64,000 bases of DNA from BOG-908 sp963850605 (lineage in GTDB: Bacteria > Pseudomonadota > Alphaproteobacteria > Acetobacterales > Acetobacteraceae), in NCBI GenBank assembly GCA_963850605.1, contig CAWKLX010000006.1, forward strand, positions 372,001 to 436,000. The letters are read 5' to 3'. Both the position numbers and the translations under genes were made by a program. The notes under the pieces were generated by a model. It was given only the letters and a program-made list of their open reading frames with translations. It was not told the DNA's origin and did no database searches. This document shows, one piece after another, positions 7,866-17,059 of the stretch. The stretch's first letter is position 1; each line of letters opens with the position of its first letter.

Positions 7866-9407
7866 TCAAGCCTGCGCGAAGCGCTTGGTGAAATCATCCA
7901 TGAACGACACGAGTTTCGGCTCGACATCCTTCTTGATCTCGCGCGTGTCGCGAATGGAGCCGATGATCGTGCCCTCCGACTTCAGCTCACGAAGCAGCTC
8001 GCGCTCGAAGCGCCCCACCTGGCCCACCTCGATCTTATCCAGATAGCCGCGCGTGCCGGCGAAAATCACCACTACCTGGTCCTCGACCGGGTAGGGCGCG
8101 AATTGCGGCTGCTTGAGCAGCTCCGTCAGCCGCGCGCCACGCGCCAGAAGCTGCTGCGTGGAGGCGTCGAGGTCGGAGCTGAACTGCGCGAAGGCGGCCA
8201 TCTCGCGATATTGCGCGAGCTCCAGCTTGATCTTGCCAGCCACCTGCTTCATCGCCTTGATCTGCGCCGAAGACCCCACGCGCGATACCGATAGACCGAC
8301 GTTGACCGCCGGCCGGATGCCGCGGAAGAACAGCTCGGTCTCCAAGAAGATCTGGCCGTCGGTGATCGAGATCACGTTGGTCGGTATGTAGGCGGACACG
8401 TCGCCCGCCTGCGTCTCGATCACCGGCAACGCCGTCAGCGATCCAGCGCCATGCGCATCAGACATTTTTGCTGCCCGCTCCAGCAGGCGGGAGTGCAGAT
8501 AGAACACGTCGCCCGGATACGCCTCGCGCCCGGGCGGCCGCCGCAGCAGCAGCGACATCTGGCGGTAGGCCACGGCCTGCTTCGACAGATCGTCGTAGAA
8601 AATCACGGCATGCATGCCGTTATCGCGGAAGAACTCGCCCATCGTGCAGCCGGTATAGGGCGCCAAAAACTGCATCGGCGCCGGGTCGGAGGCTGTCGCC
8701 GCCACGATGATCGTGTAATCGAGCGCGCCGCGCTCTTCCAAAGTGCGCACGATCTGGGCGACCGTGGACCGCTTCTGACCCACCGCGACGTAGATACAAA
8801 ACAGCTTCTTCTTCGGGTCGTCGCCGGCCGCGTCGTTGGCCGCTTTCTGGTTCAGAATGGTGTCGATGATGACGGCCGTCTTGCCAGTCTGGCGATCGCC
8901 GATGATCAGTTCGCGCTGGCCACGGCCGACCGGGATCAGCGCGTCGATCGATTTGAGGCCCGTCTGCATCGGCTCGTGCACCGATTTGCGCGGGATGATG
9001 CCGGGCGCCTTTACCTCGACGCGGCTGCGCTGTGTGCCCTCGATGGCGCCCTTGCCGTCGATCGCCACACCCAGCCCGTCCACCACACGGCCCAGCAACT
9101 CCATGCCGATCGGCACGTCCACGATGGTGCCAGTACGCGTGACCGTGTCGCCCTCGCGGATCGAGCGGTCATCGCCGAACACCACGATACCGACATTGTC
9201 CGTCTCGAGGTTCAGCGCCATGCCGCGCAGCCCGGCGCCGGGGAACTCGACCATCTCGCCGGCCATGATGTTCTGCAGACCGAATACGCGCGCGATACCA
9301 TCGCCCACGGAGAGCACCTGGCCGGTCTCCGAAACGTCGGCTTCCGTGTCGAACGAAGCGATCTGCTTTTTCAAAATCTCGGAGATTTCGGCGGGACGAA
9401 TGTCCAT
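7866..9407 (-). CDS. atpA: ATP synthase F1 alpha subunit
   Basis: The 513-residue alpha subunit forms the non-catalytic nucleotide sites of F1. It has a normal N-terminus (MDIRPAEISEILKKQI), the P-loop GDRQTGKTAV, the signature PAVNVGLSVSRVGSSAQ, and a standard C-terminal helical domain. Length is as expected. Its ATG overlaps the atpH stop codon by one base (TGATG), which suggests translational coupling, and atpG follows after three bases. The order atpH-atpA-atpG is standard. Confidence 0.98.
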   Translation of the reverse strand: MDIRPAEISEILKKQIASFDTEADVSETGQVLSVGDGIARVFGLQNIMAGEMVEFPGAGLRGMALNLETDNVGIVVFGDDRSIREGDTVTRTGTIVDVPIGMELLGRVVDGLGVAIDGKGAIEGTQRSRVEVKAPGIIPRKSVHEPMQTGLKSIDALIPVGRGQRELIIGDRQTGKTAVIIDTILNQKAANDAAGDDPKKKLFCIYVAVGQKRSTVAQIVRTLEERGALDYTIIVAATASDPAPMQFLAPYTGCTMGEFFRDNGMHAVIFYDDLSKQAVAYRQMSLLLRRPPGREAYPGDVFYLHSRLLERAAKMSDAHGAGSLTALPVIETQAGDVSAYIPTNVISITDGQIFLETELFFRGIRPAVNVGLSVSRVGSSAQIKAMKQVAGKIKLELAQYREMAAFAQFSSDLDASTQQLLARGARLTELLKQPQFAPYPVEDQVVVIFAGTRGYLDKIEVGQVGRFERELLRELKSEGTIIGSIRDTREIKKDVEPKLVSFMDDFTKRFAQA

Positions 9408-9976
9408 CAGGCTGCACCCTTCATGGCGAACTGCAGGCGCTGCAGCCGCGATTTTATGCTGCTATCGTAGAGGCGGGCGCCGATCCGCACGACCAGACCG
9501 CCCAGCAGGCTCGGATCGACCTGCTCATCGATGTTGACGTTGCCATACCCGGCCTCGATCAGCCGCGCGCGCACCGCTTCGCGCTGCGGCAGGCTCAGCC
9601 CGTGGGCGGTGGCCACGTGCGCGGTCACCACGCCACGCTTGCTAGCCACCAGCTGCGCGAAGGCGGACACGATGGAGCGCAGCCTGTTCAGCCGCCGATT
9701 GCCGGCAATCACGCACACGAAACGCACCATCATCGGGGAGAAATTCTGCGCCTCCAGCACGGCGCGCGCGGCATCGGTCGCCTGCTTGACGTCGATGAGC
9801 GGGCTGTTCAGCAAACGGCGGAAATCGGCATTCTCGTCGATCAGCCGGCCCAGCTCGGATGCCTGCTCCACCGTCTGGTCGAGCGATCCCTGCTCGTCGG
9901 CGAGGTCATACAGTGCCGCCGCATACCGGTCGGCCAGCCCGCCGCCCTGTGAAATTGTCGTGCCGGCTGAGGCCAC
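9407..9976 (-). CDS. atpH: ATP synthase F1 delta subunit
   Basis: The delta subunit (189 residues) joins F1 to the peripheral stalk. Conserved segments are ADRYAAALYDLADEQGSLDQ near the N-terminus, FVCVIAGNRRLNRLRSIVSAF in the middle, and the C-terminal DPSLLGGLVVRIGARLYDSS. The open frame runs on to 10078, but the GTG at 9976 has GGAAG seven bases upstream and gives a family-length protein, so I use it. It is the first gene of the atpHAG set. The zapE gene ends 117 bases upstream on the same strand, leaving room for a promoter. Confidence 0.95.
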   Translation of the reverse strand: MASAGTTISQGGGLADRYAAALYDLADEQGSLDQTVEQASELGRLIDENADFRRLLNSPLIDVKQATDAARAVLEAQNFSPMMVRFVCVIAGNRRLNRLRSIVSAFAQLVASKRGVVTAHVATAHGLSLPQREAVRARLIEAGYGNVNIDEQVDPSLLGGLVVRIGARLYDSSIKSRLQRLQFAMKGAA

Positions 9977-10093
9977 GTGAAGACTTCCAATTGAATACGG
10001 CCGGGGTTTCCCGGCGCCGGGCGAATAGCATGGGGGGTAGGGGGTGGCAACATGACCAACGCTTGCCACGACAGCCACTGCCCCTTGCCGGAT

Positions 10094-11242
10094 TCAGGTC
10101 AGATGCGCCCGCGCCAGATACGCCTGGCTTTGCATTTCCTCCAGCCGCGAGGCAGTGCGCTCGAACGCCTGCGCTCCCTCGCCGTGCCGATATAACTGGT
10201 CCGGCGCCGCATCGGCCGAGGCCACCAGCTTCACCCGATGGTCGTACAGCGCATCGACCAGCACGATGAACCGGCGCGCCTCATCGTAATTGTCGGGCGA
10301 CAGGCGCGGCACCCCGTCCAGCACCAGCGCATGATAGTGGGTCGCCAGCGCCAGATAGTCGCCAGCACCGAGCGCGGTGCCGCACAGGGTGGAGAAGTCG
10401 AAACGCGCTACCCCGGCGGCGGCGCACGGCACGTCCAGCCGGCGCCCCATCACCAGCAGCCGGTCCGGGCTGGGGGCCATGCTACCCGTGAGCTGACGGA
10501 ACGCCTCGTCCAGCAAACGCTCGGCGCGCGCATCGGCCGGCACGTGCCATACCGCGCCGCCGCGCAGCCGTGCGCGGCGGTAGTCGCGTTCCCCCTGCAG
10601 CACCAGCACCTCAAGCCGCTCCTCCAGTAACGCTATGAATGGCAGGAACGCATCCCGCCCCGGCCGTCCGCGAAACAGGTCGGCCGGAGCTGTGTTCGAT
10701 GTCGCAATGATAATGACGCCGCGCTCGAACAGGCCGCTGAACAGCCGTCCGAGGATCATGGCATCTGCGATGTCGTTGACCTGGAACTCGTCGAAGCATA
10801 GCAGCGCCGCCTCGCCAGCGATGCGGGCCGCCAGCGGCGGGACCGGATCGTCGCCGTTCGGGTTGGCCTGACGCCAGGCGTGGATGCGGGCATGCGCCTC
10901 CTGCATGAAGCGGTGGAAATGGAGGCGGCGCTTCCGAGCGACCTCTGCGGCCTCGAAAAACAGATCCATCAGCATGGATTTGCCGCGCCCCACCTCGCCG
11001 ACCAGGTACAAGCCGCTAGGTCGTGCATCCGGTGCGCCCTCTGCCGCCCGGCGTCGAAAAAGACGGGACAACAGGCCGCCCTGACCGGCATGCGGCGGCG
11101 GATCGTAGCCGCGGAGCTTCACCCATAGATCTTGCAGCCGCTCGACAGCCAGCCGCTGCGCCGGGTCGGCGGCGAGGTCGCCGCGCCGGACCATCTCGCG
11201 GTAGGCGCCTAGCGGGCCTGGGGTTTCGCCGGCTACCGACAT
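10094..11242 (-). CDS. zapE: AFG1-like ATPase, cell-division protein ZapE
   Basis: This 382-residue P-loop ATPase belongs to the ZapE/AFG1 family, linked in E. coli to Z-ring control and in mitochondria to inner-membrane protein turnover. It has Walker A GEVGRGKSMLMDLFF, Walker B LLCFDEFQVNDIADAMIL, the arginine-finger region IIIATSNTAPADLFRG, and the C-terminal RFIVLVDALYDHRVKLV block typical of the family. Length fits. It starts at ATG 11242 and lies upstream of atpH on the same strand. Confidence 0.93.
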   Translation of the reverse strand: MSVAGETPGPLGAYREMVRRGDLAADPAQRLAVERLQDLWVKLRGYDPPPHAGQGGLLSRLFRRRAAEGAPDARPSGLYLVGEVGRGKSMLMDLFFEAAEVARKRRLHFHRFMQEAHARIHAWRQANPNGDDPVPPLAARIAGEAALLCFDEFQVNDIADAMILGRLFSGLFERGVIIIATSNTAPADLFRGRPGRDAFLPFIALLEERLEVLVLQGERDYRRARLRGGAVWHVPADARAERLLDEAFRQLTGSMAPSPDRLLVMGRRLDVPCAAAGVARFDFSTLCGTALGAGDYLALATHYHALVLDGVPRLSPDNYDEARRFIVLVDALYDHRVKLVASADAAPDQLYRHGEGAQAFERTASRLEEMQSQAYLARAHLT

Positions 11243-11382
11243 CTGCGCCGCTGCCTAGCCCGAGCCTCGCGCCCGAACAATCCGGGAGCCCCTATCAATC
11301 AACCGAGAGGATTAATCCGATCGCAGCTTGACCACGTTACCCTCTTGCTAGCGTTTCTCGACTGTAGCGGTGAGAGCACACC

Positions 11383-11679
11383 ATGCGATACGCGATTTTG
11401 GCGTCCATTCTGTCCATCGGCCTTGGCGGTCCCGCCCTGGCGCAGCATCACACCGCTCACCGCGCCGCCACGCCCGCCGATGTGACCGCCATGCCCCGGC
11501 TGCCCTCGCAGCCGGCATTCGAAACCACCAAGGGCGAGGATCAGGGGTGCGCCACGGGAGCGCGGCTGCTCTCACGTGCGGCCTACGTCTCAGGTGGGTC
11601 CAGCTCGCCGGCGCTGCACTGCGGCCGGCCGCTTTCGACTGACACGCTGATGACAGTACATCGCTGGAGCCAGACCTGA
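11383..11679 (+). CDS. Small secreted protein of unknown function
   Basis: This 98-residue frame has a convincing signal peptide (MRYAILASILSIGLGGPALA, then Q) and a short mature part with two cysteines and no recognised domain. A weak purine-rich ribosome site lies upstream of the ATG. It stands alone between zapE (other strand) and the oxygenase gene. I do not recognise the family; coding is supported only by the signal peptide and by the lack of a better frame. Confidence 0.45.
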   Translation: MRYAILASILSIGLGGPALAQHHTAHRAATPADVTAMPRLPSQPAFETTKGEDQGCATGARLLSRAAYVSGGSSSPALHCGRPLSTDTLMTVHRWSQT

Positions 11680-11730
11680 TAGTCACAATTCGGGCTTGCG
11701 ATGAAGCGCGCACCTTGTAAGTGAAGCGGC

Positions 11731-12414
11731 ATGAGGTCCGCGACCCAGGCTCCACTTTCACCGAGCGTCATGCCACCGGCTGTCTCATTGGTGGACTATG
11801 AGGCGCTAGACGCGGCAACCGTGTCGCACGATCCATTCACGCACGTCGTCGTCACGGATTTTGTGCCGCCGGCTGCTTTAGCCCGCATCCATTCCGAACT
11901 ACCGACCTCGGATCGCGGGGGGTCCTTTCCACCTGAGGCATTGAAGATGGGCGCCGCCGCTCGCGCGTTGATGGCCGAGCTGGAAGGCCCTCGGTTGAAA
12001 CGGGCAATCGCCGCGAAATTCGGCCTAGACCTGGGTGATGCGCCCTCCATGCTCACCGTGCGGCTGGCGACGCGGGAGAAGGATGGCCAGATCCACACCG
12101 ATTCGTCGGCTAAGCGCGTCACCGCGCTGCTCTATCTCAACCCGCCCAACGACAAATTCGATCGGCAGGATGGTTGCCTGCGCCTGCTCCGCTCGGCCAC
12201 CGACCTGGAAGACTATGCCGTGGAGGTGCCCCCCACGCGCGGCACGCTGCTGGTGTTCCCCAACACGCCGACGAGCTGGCATGGCCATCGTACCCATGTC
12301 GGTCCGCGCCACTCGGTGCAGCTCAATTACATGACCAACGATGGCCGGGCGCGCGCGGAACTGCGGCGGCACCGGCTGAGCGCGCTGGTAAAAGGGCTGT
12401 TGCCCCGCGCCTGA
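11731..12414 (+). CDS. 2OG-Fe(II) oxygenase family protein
   Basis: The 227-residue product carries the iron-binding triad of 2-oxoglutarate dioxygenases in a jelly-roll context: HTD inside GQIHTDSSAKRVTALLYLN, a later His in TSWHGHRTHV, and an Arg in GPRHSVQLNYM that would bind 2-oxoglutarate. It resembles prolyl-hydroxylase-like members with the segment DGCLRLLRS in the core. The substrate is unknown. The ATG at 11731 has a modest GAAG ribosome site; ATG 11770 is an alternative. It stands about 50 bases before the acylase gene and may be co-transcribed with it. Confidence 0.75.
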   Translation: MRSATQAPLSPSVMPPAVSLVDYEALDAATVSHDPFTHVVVTDFVPPAALARIHSELPTSDRGGSFPPEALKMGAAARALMAELEGPRLKRAIAAKFGLDLGDAPSMLTVRLATREKDGQIHTDSSAKRVTALLYLNPPNDKFDRQDGCLRLLRSATDLEDYAVEVPPTRGTLLVFPNTPTSWHGHRTHVGPRHSVQLNYMTNDGRARAELRRHRLSALVKGLLPRA

Positions 12415-12461
12415 CCCGGTGGTGTGATGCCCCAAAAGAGAGAACACGGGGACGTCGCACA

Positions 12462-14810
12462 ATGCCTACCCACATCGCGCTTCGCGGCCTGCTAGCCGGC
12501 GCCGCGCTGCTCACCAGCCACGCCGTCCAGGCCCAGGGCACTTATCCGTCCGTCATCCGCTGGGACACGTATGGCGTGCCCCACATCTATGGTCCCGACG
12601 TGCTGACCGTGGAACGGGGCCTGGGCTACGCGCAAATGGAGGCGCACGCCGAGACCATTTTGAACACGGTGGCCCGCGCGCGCGGACGGGCGGCCGAATT
12701 CTTCGGTGCTGGGGACGGCAACGCCAACGTCATCAACGACACCAATGTCCGCACGCTCGGCATTCCGGCGCGCGCCGCGCAGTGGCTGGCCCAGGGCGAC
12801 AAAATCCATACGCCGGACGGCTTAACGCAGTCGCAGCTTCTTACCGCGTTCTGCGCTGGCGCTAACGAATACGTTCAGCGCAACGCCGCCACCATCGACC
12901 CGCGTCTGCAGGCGATCCTGCCAATCCTGCCGACCGATGTCACGGCCGTGGAGCAGTCCACCATCTGGTTCACCTTCATCACCAACACCGACAATATCGG
13001 TGGGGGCAACCTGTCCTCGCCTGGCTTGCTCGAATCGCTGTGGCAGACCGGCGGCATCACGGCGGCCAATGCGGCGGCCCGTAACATGTCACCCACCGGC
13101 TCCAACGGCTGGGCGCTGGGCCCGACCAAGAGCGCGACCGGCAACCCGATCCTGATGGGCAACCCGCATCTGCCCTGGGGCAACAACCAGCCCGCCAGCG
13201 GCCTTGGCATTTACCAGTGGTTCGAATCGAACCTCGTGGTCGGCAATCCTTATTCACCGACGCTGAATGCATCCGGCGTCACCTTCGCCGGGGCCCCTTT
13301 CCTGGGCATCGGCTTCAACGATTACCTGGGCTGGACCCACACCAACAACACCATCCAGGCGTCCAACCTGTATCAGCTCGCGCTCGACGCCACCGGCACA
13401 CATTACAGTTTCGGGGGGACCAGCCTGCCTCTCTCGATCCGCACCGACAGCTTTCTGGTCAAGAACCTGGATACCGGAGCGCTCACGCGACAGACCATCA
13501 CCATTAAATCCAGTATTCAGGGGCCGGTCATCGCCACCAGCAACGACGGACTGACCGCGCTGGCCTTGCGGGTGGCGGGCCTGGACCAGCCCTCCCTGAT
13601 CACGCAGTACTGGAGCATGATCGAGGCGCAGAACCTGGCCCAGTTCACCGCCGCGGACTCGCTGCTGCAGATGCCCTTCTTCAACGTGATCTACGCCGAT
13701 CGCGACGGCCACATTATGTATAAGTACGGTGGCCGCCAGCCGGTCCGCCGTGGCGGCAAATGGGTCGATTACTCGGGTATCCTCGACGGCACCGACCCCA
13801 CCAAACTTTGGACCAGCACTTTTACCTGGGACGAGCTGCCGGGCACCATCGACCCGTCCGGCGGTTTCGTTGCCAACAGCAACAACCCGCCCTGGACCAG
13901 CACCTTTCCGGTGCCGCCGGAATTGCAGCATGTGAACTACCCCACCTATGTCGCGCCGGATTTCATGGATTTCCGTCCGCAGCACGGTGCCACCTTCCTG
14001 ATGAGCCAACCCAACTTCACCGTCGAGCAGGTCTTGGCGGGAAAGATGTCTACCCACATGCTGCTGGCCGACCGCGTGCTGCCGGACCTGCTGCTGGCCG
14101 CCCAATCCTCGGGCGATCCCATCGCACAGACTGCCGCCACTATTCTGGCTGCGTGGGATCGGACCGGCGACGACACTCCCACCAGCGCAGGCGGCCCGCT
14201 ATTCGAAGAATGGTGGGACCTGGTTGTGGCTGATGTCGCAGCCGGCAAGCTCCCCGCCGACACAACCGACAATTTCTACAGTCCCCACCCCGCCTTTCGG
14301 ATCCCGTGGGACCGCCATCACCCGCTGACCACGCCGGTAGGCCTGGCCAATGCCGCGTCCCTCGTCTCCTATCTCGATACGGCCTACAACAACTTGCAGA
14401 GCACGTTCGCTGGCCGCGGCGGCGCCAGCGTGCAATGGGGAGATGCGCACCGCTCTCTGCTCGTCTCCCGCGACGGGTTCCAACAGAATATCGCGGGACT
14501 TGTGGCCAACGATCGCCAGAGCGGGGCGGACGATCCGTTCGGCCCAATTCGGGTGACCAACCCTTATCCCTTCAGTATCATCGGCTTCAACGAATACATC
14601 ACAATCGGCGGCGATGGCTGGGTGCAACTGGTGGAGTTCACCCCCACCGGGCCGAACGCGCAGGTGCTGCTGGACTACGGCAACGCGTCCCGCCCCAACT
14701 CCCCGCACATCGGCGATCAACTGCCGTTCTTCGATGCGAAAACCCTTCGACCCGCGCTGCGCAAGCTGGGCGATGTCGAAGCCGCAACGGTAACGACGGA
14801 GCAATATTAG
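12462..14810 (+). CDS. Penicillin acylase family N-terminal-nucleophile hydrolase
   Basis: The 782-residue precursor has an export signal (about residues 1-24), an N-terminal alpha-chain region beginning IRWDTYGVPHIYG, and the autoprocessing site GSNGWALGPTKSATGNP with the predicted nucleophile serine at about residue 214, followed by NPHLPW. These are landmarks of penicillin/cephalosporin/aculeacin-type acylases, periplasmic enzymes that cleave amide-linked acyl groups. Whether it acts on antibiotics, acyl-homoserine lactones or lipopeptides cannot be read from sequence. A longer in-frame extension upstream overlaps the oxygenase gene and is not used, because ATG 12462 starts the signal peptide. 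Confidence 0.9.
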   Translation: MPTHIALRGLLAGAALLTSHAVQAQGTYPSVIRWDTYGVPHIYGPDVLTVERGLGYAQMEAHAETILNTVARARGRAAEFFGAGDGNANVINDTNVRTLGIPARAAQWLAQGDKIHTPDGLTQSQLLTAFCAGANEYVQRNAATIDPRLQAILPILPTDVTAVEQSTIWFTFITNTDNIGGGNLSSPGLLESLWQTGGITAANAAARNMSPTGSNGWALGPTKSATGNPILMGNPHLPWGNNQPASGLGIYQWFESNLVVGNPYSPTLNASGVTFAGAPFLGIGFNDYLGWTHTNNTIQASNLYQLALDATGTHYSFGGTSLPLSIRTDSFLVKNLDTGALTRQTITIKSSIQGPVIATSNDGLTALALRVAGLDQPSLITQYWSMIEAQNLAQFTAADSLLQMPFFNVIYADRDGHIMYKYGGRQPVRRGGKWVDYSGILDGTDPTKLWTSTFTWDELPGTIDPSGGFVANSNNPPWTSTFPVPPELQHVNYPTYVAPDFMDFRPQHGATFLMSQPNFTVEQVLAGKMSTHMLLADRVLPDLLLAAQSSGDPIAQTAATILAAWDRTGDDTPTSAGGPLFEEWWDLVVADVAAGKLPADTTDNFYSPHPAFRIPWDRHHPLTTPVGLANAASLVSYLDTAYNNLQSTFAGRGGASVQWGDAHRSLLVSRDGFQQNIAGLVANDRQSGADDPFGPIRVTNPYPFSIIGFNEYITIGGDGWVQLVEFTPTGPNAQVLLDYGNASRPNSPHIGDQLPFFDAKTLRPALRKLGDVEAATVTTEQY

Positions 14811-14937
14811 AAACGGCTATTTGTTTTTCGCTTGGGACCAGATGCCTCTCGTCCACGAATGAAGCAGAAGATTTTGCGAACGTTTCCGTGTCGGCGGGTT
14901 AACGATGCATTCAGGTGTTTCTGGGAATATCATTCTC

Positions 14938-15249
14938 ATGAAACACCTCGCACTGCTCCTCCTCGTCTTGGTAATCCCGACCGCCAGCACTGCGTCGGCC
15001 ACGCCGCAATACTTTGGCGATCCTGCCATGATCATCACGCCGGCTGACCTCATGCAGCGGATTGCTGAGGGCAGGGGTGCCCAGGCCCGGGTCGTTCGCG
15101 TGGCGTATGTGGCGGGTCCGGATGTAGTGCCCGTTCCGGTTCCTGAGCCGTGCAGCGCCGTTCTTTTGCCGCTCGGCGGCGCCGCCCTTATATGGATGCG
15201 GCGACGCCGGCCAGCCGACAGTCAGTCTCGGGAGGGTGCGGCGGAATAG
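14938..15249 (+). CDS. Small PEP-CTERM-like exported protein
   Basis: The 103-residue protein has an N-terminal signal peptide (MKHLALLLLVLVIPTASTAS), a short mature region, and a C-terminal tail VPVPEPCSAVLLPLGG plus a hydrophobic run and MRRRR. Pro-Glu-Pro, a single helix and an arginine cluster are the PEP-CTERM sorting signal processed by exosortase in biofilm- or EPS-making bacteria. No exosortase gene is in the window. The mature part (about 50 residues) is unusually short for such proteins and matches nothing I recognise. The ATG at 14938 is chosen because it begins the signal peptide; the frame is open 33 bases further upstream. Confidence 0.65.
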   Translation: MKHLALLLLVLVIPTASTASATPQYFGDPAMIITPADLMQRIAEGRGAQARVVRVAYVAGPDVVPVPVPEPCSAVLLPLGGAALIWMRRRRPADSQSREGAAE

Positions 15250-15270
15250 CCGGGCCGGGTAGCCATGCGG

Positions 15271-15792
15271 CTATTTCGGGCTGAGCACCATGACCATCTG
15301 CCGCATTTCCATCCGGGGCATCTGTTCGACTTTGGTGGCCGTCTCCAGGTCACCCCTGATACGCTCCAGCACTTTGACGCCGATATCCTGATGCGCCATT
15401 TCGCGCCCGCGGAAGCGCAGCGTCACCTTCACCTTGTCACCTTCCTCGATGAAGCTTTTCATCGAGCGTAGTTTCACCTGATAGTCATTCTCGTCGATAT
15501 TCGGACGAACCTTGACCTCCTTGATCTCGATGACGCGCTGCTTTTTCTTGGCCTCGTTTTTCTTCTTCTGCTGTTCGTATTTGAACTTGCCAAAATCGAG
15601 GATCTTGCACACCGGCGGATCGGCGTTCGGGCTGATCTCCAGCAGGTCCAGCCCCACGGCGTAAGCGCGCAGCAGCGCGTCCCTGGCCGACATCACCCCC
15701 TGCATCTCGCCATCCTGATCAATCAGGCGAACCTGGGGGACGCGTATTTCCTCGTTCACGCGGGGTCCGTCACGCGATGGTGCGGCTGGCAT
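15271..15792 (-). CDS. infC: Translation initiation factor IF-3
   Basis: The 173-residue IF-3 has both domains: N-terminal VNEEIRVPQVRLIDQDGEM with the KILDFGKFKYEQQKKK linker helix, and the C-terminal KEVKVRPNIDENDYQVKLRS, followed by EGDKVKVTLRFRGREMAHQD. It prevents premature subunit joining and checks the start codon. It ends near the facing PEP-CTERM gene. In many bacteria infC is followed by rpmI and rplT (L35, L20), and thrS lies just upstream; here rpmI-rplT are absent and thrS is 2.6 kb away with other genes between. Confidence 0.97.
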   Translation of the reverse strand: MPAAPSRDGPRVNEEIRVPQVRLIDQDGEMQGVMSARDALLRAYAVGLDLLEISPNADPPVCKILDFGKFKYEQQKKKNEAKKKQRVIEIKEVKVRPNIDENDYQVKLRSMKSFIEEGDKVKVTLRFRGREMAHQDIGVKVLERIRGDLETATKVEQMPRMEMRQMVMVLSPK

Positions 15793-16090
15793 GGGTCCTC
15801 GGGCTATCGTACCTCTCCTATTGCGGTTGATGTGCTGGTCCAGCCAATGGCCGGCCCACCCGGTCTTTTGCCCGGCAGCACGCCTGCAATCAAGCAGAAC
15901 TCCGCAGCCGGTGGGCGTGAGGACTTATATGGGAAAGGTGAAGGGTGGATAAAGCCGTCGCTTCGTTTGCGGGTATCGCCACAAAAACACGGCTGCCTGT
16001 GATCTGCCTCACAGGTCAAGGGCCGGCACCCGCCTATCCAGGGGTCACGCCAGCCAATGGGGTTGGCGCCTGACCAAAAAGGATAGGACC

Positions 16091-17017
16091 ATGCGACACC
16101 TTCTTCTGGCCGCCACTGCCTGCGGCCTTCTGGCCTCCGCCACCGCCTCGGCGCAGACTTTCACCTTTTCCACTCTCGACAACCCGGGCGACCCCACCTT
16201 CAACCAGTTGCTCGGCATCAACGACCACGGCGTGATCGTCGGCTATTTCGGCGCCGGCACGGCCGGCCACCCGAATATCGGCTACGAAATCTCACCGCCC
16301 TACACCGCTTTCAAGTCCAACAACCAGCCTGGCTCCGTTCAGACCCAGGCAACCGGTATCAACAATGCCGGCCTGACCACCGGCTTCTGGTCGGACACGA
16401 ACATCGGCAACAACATGGACGCCAATTTCGCTTTCGTCCGCCTGCCGACGGGCAAAAACTTCACTTACATCAGCGCGATCGATCCGCTGGTGGCGAGCAG
16501 CCCGCGCATCGGCCAGGCGCTGGGCATCAACAACAGCAACGTTGCCGCCGGCTTCTACCTCGACGCGGCGGGGACTTCGCACGGCTATACCTACTCGCTC
16601 AGCACAGCCGCCTACACCCCTGTCAACGTGCCCGGCTCGACAAGTGTGGCCGCCACCGGCATCAACGACAACGGCCAAGTGTCGGGCTCCTTCAACACCA
16701 AGTCCAACAAGACGTTTGGTTTCGTCAAGAACGCCAACGGTGGCGTGGTGACGCACTTCTCGGTACCCGGCTCGACCAACACCCAGCTGCTTGGCATCAA
16801 CAACCAGGGCGTGGCGGTGGGCTTCTACACCGACGGCCAGAACGTCCCCCACGGCCTGTACTACACCCCCGGCACGGGCGTATGGCTACCTGTTAACGAC
16901 CCGAACGGCGCGTTGGGCACCGTGGTCAACGGGATCAACAACATGAACCAGTTGGTCGGCTTCTACACCGATGCCGCCGGCAACGTTCACGGCATGCTGG
17001 TCGATGTCACCCCGTAG
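16091..17017 (+). CDS. Secreted HAF-repeat-like protein
   Basis: The 308-residue product has a signal peptide (MRHLLLAATACGLLASATASA) followed by six imperfect repeats of about 45-50 residues, each centred on GIN(N/D)xGxxxGFY: LLGINDHGVIVGYF, ATGINNAGLTTGFW, ALGINNSNVAAGFY, ATGINDNGQVSGSF, LLGINNQGVAVGFY and VNGINNMNQLVGFY. This pattern resembles extracellular HAF-repeat proteins, probably a beta-propeller-like fold; function is unknown. The ribosome site AAGGATAGGACC is strong. It diverges from infC and is followed by a clear stem-loop at 17.06 kb. Confidence 0.8.
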   Translation: MRHLLLAATACGLLASATASAQTFTFSTLDNPGDPTFNQLLGINDHGVIVGYFGAGTAGHPNIGYEISPPYTAFKSNNQPGSVQTQATGINNAGLTTGFWSDTNIGNNMDANFAFVRLPTGKNFTYISAIDPLVASSPRIGQALGINNSNVAAGFYLDAAGTSHGYTYSLSTAAYTPVNVPGSTSVAATGINDNGQVSGSFNTKSNKTFGFVKNANGGVVTHFSVPGSTNTQLLGINNQGVAVGFYTDGQNVPHGLYYTPGTGVWLPVNDPNGALGTVVNGINNMNQLVGFYTDAAGNVHGMLVDVTP

Positions 17018-17059
17018 CGCACGCAACTGACCTTTCGAGGTTTTTGTGGGCGAGCACGT

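Noticed and set aside
12174..12461. Upstream extension of the acylase frame
   Set aside because: It overlaps the oxygenase gene in another frame, while the signal peptide starts at 12462.
13205..13225. Possible tRNA T-arm-like GGTTCGAATC
   Set aside because: It lies inside the acylase coding frame and no cloverleaf can be built around it.
15804..16019. 71-codon reverse frame upstream of infC
   Set aside because: No ribosome site, domain or signal; more likely leader or promoter sequence.
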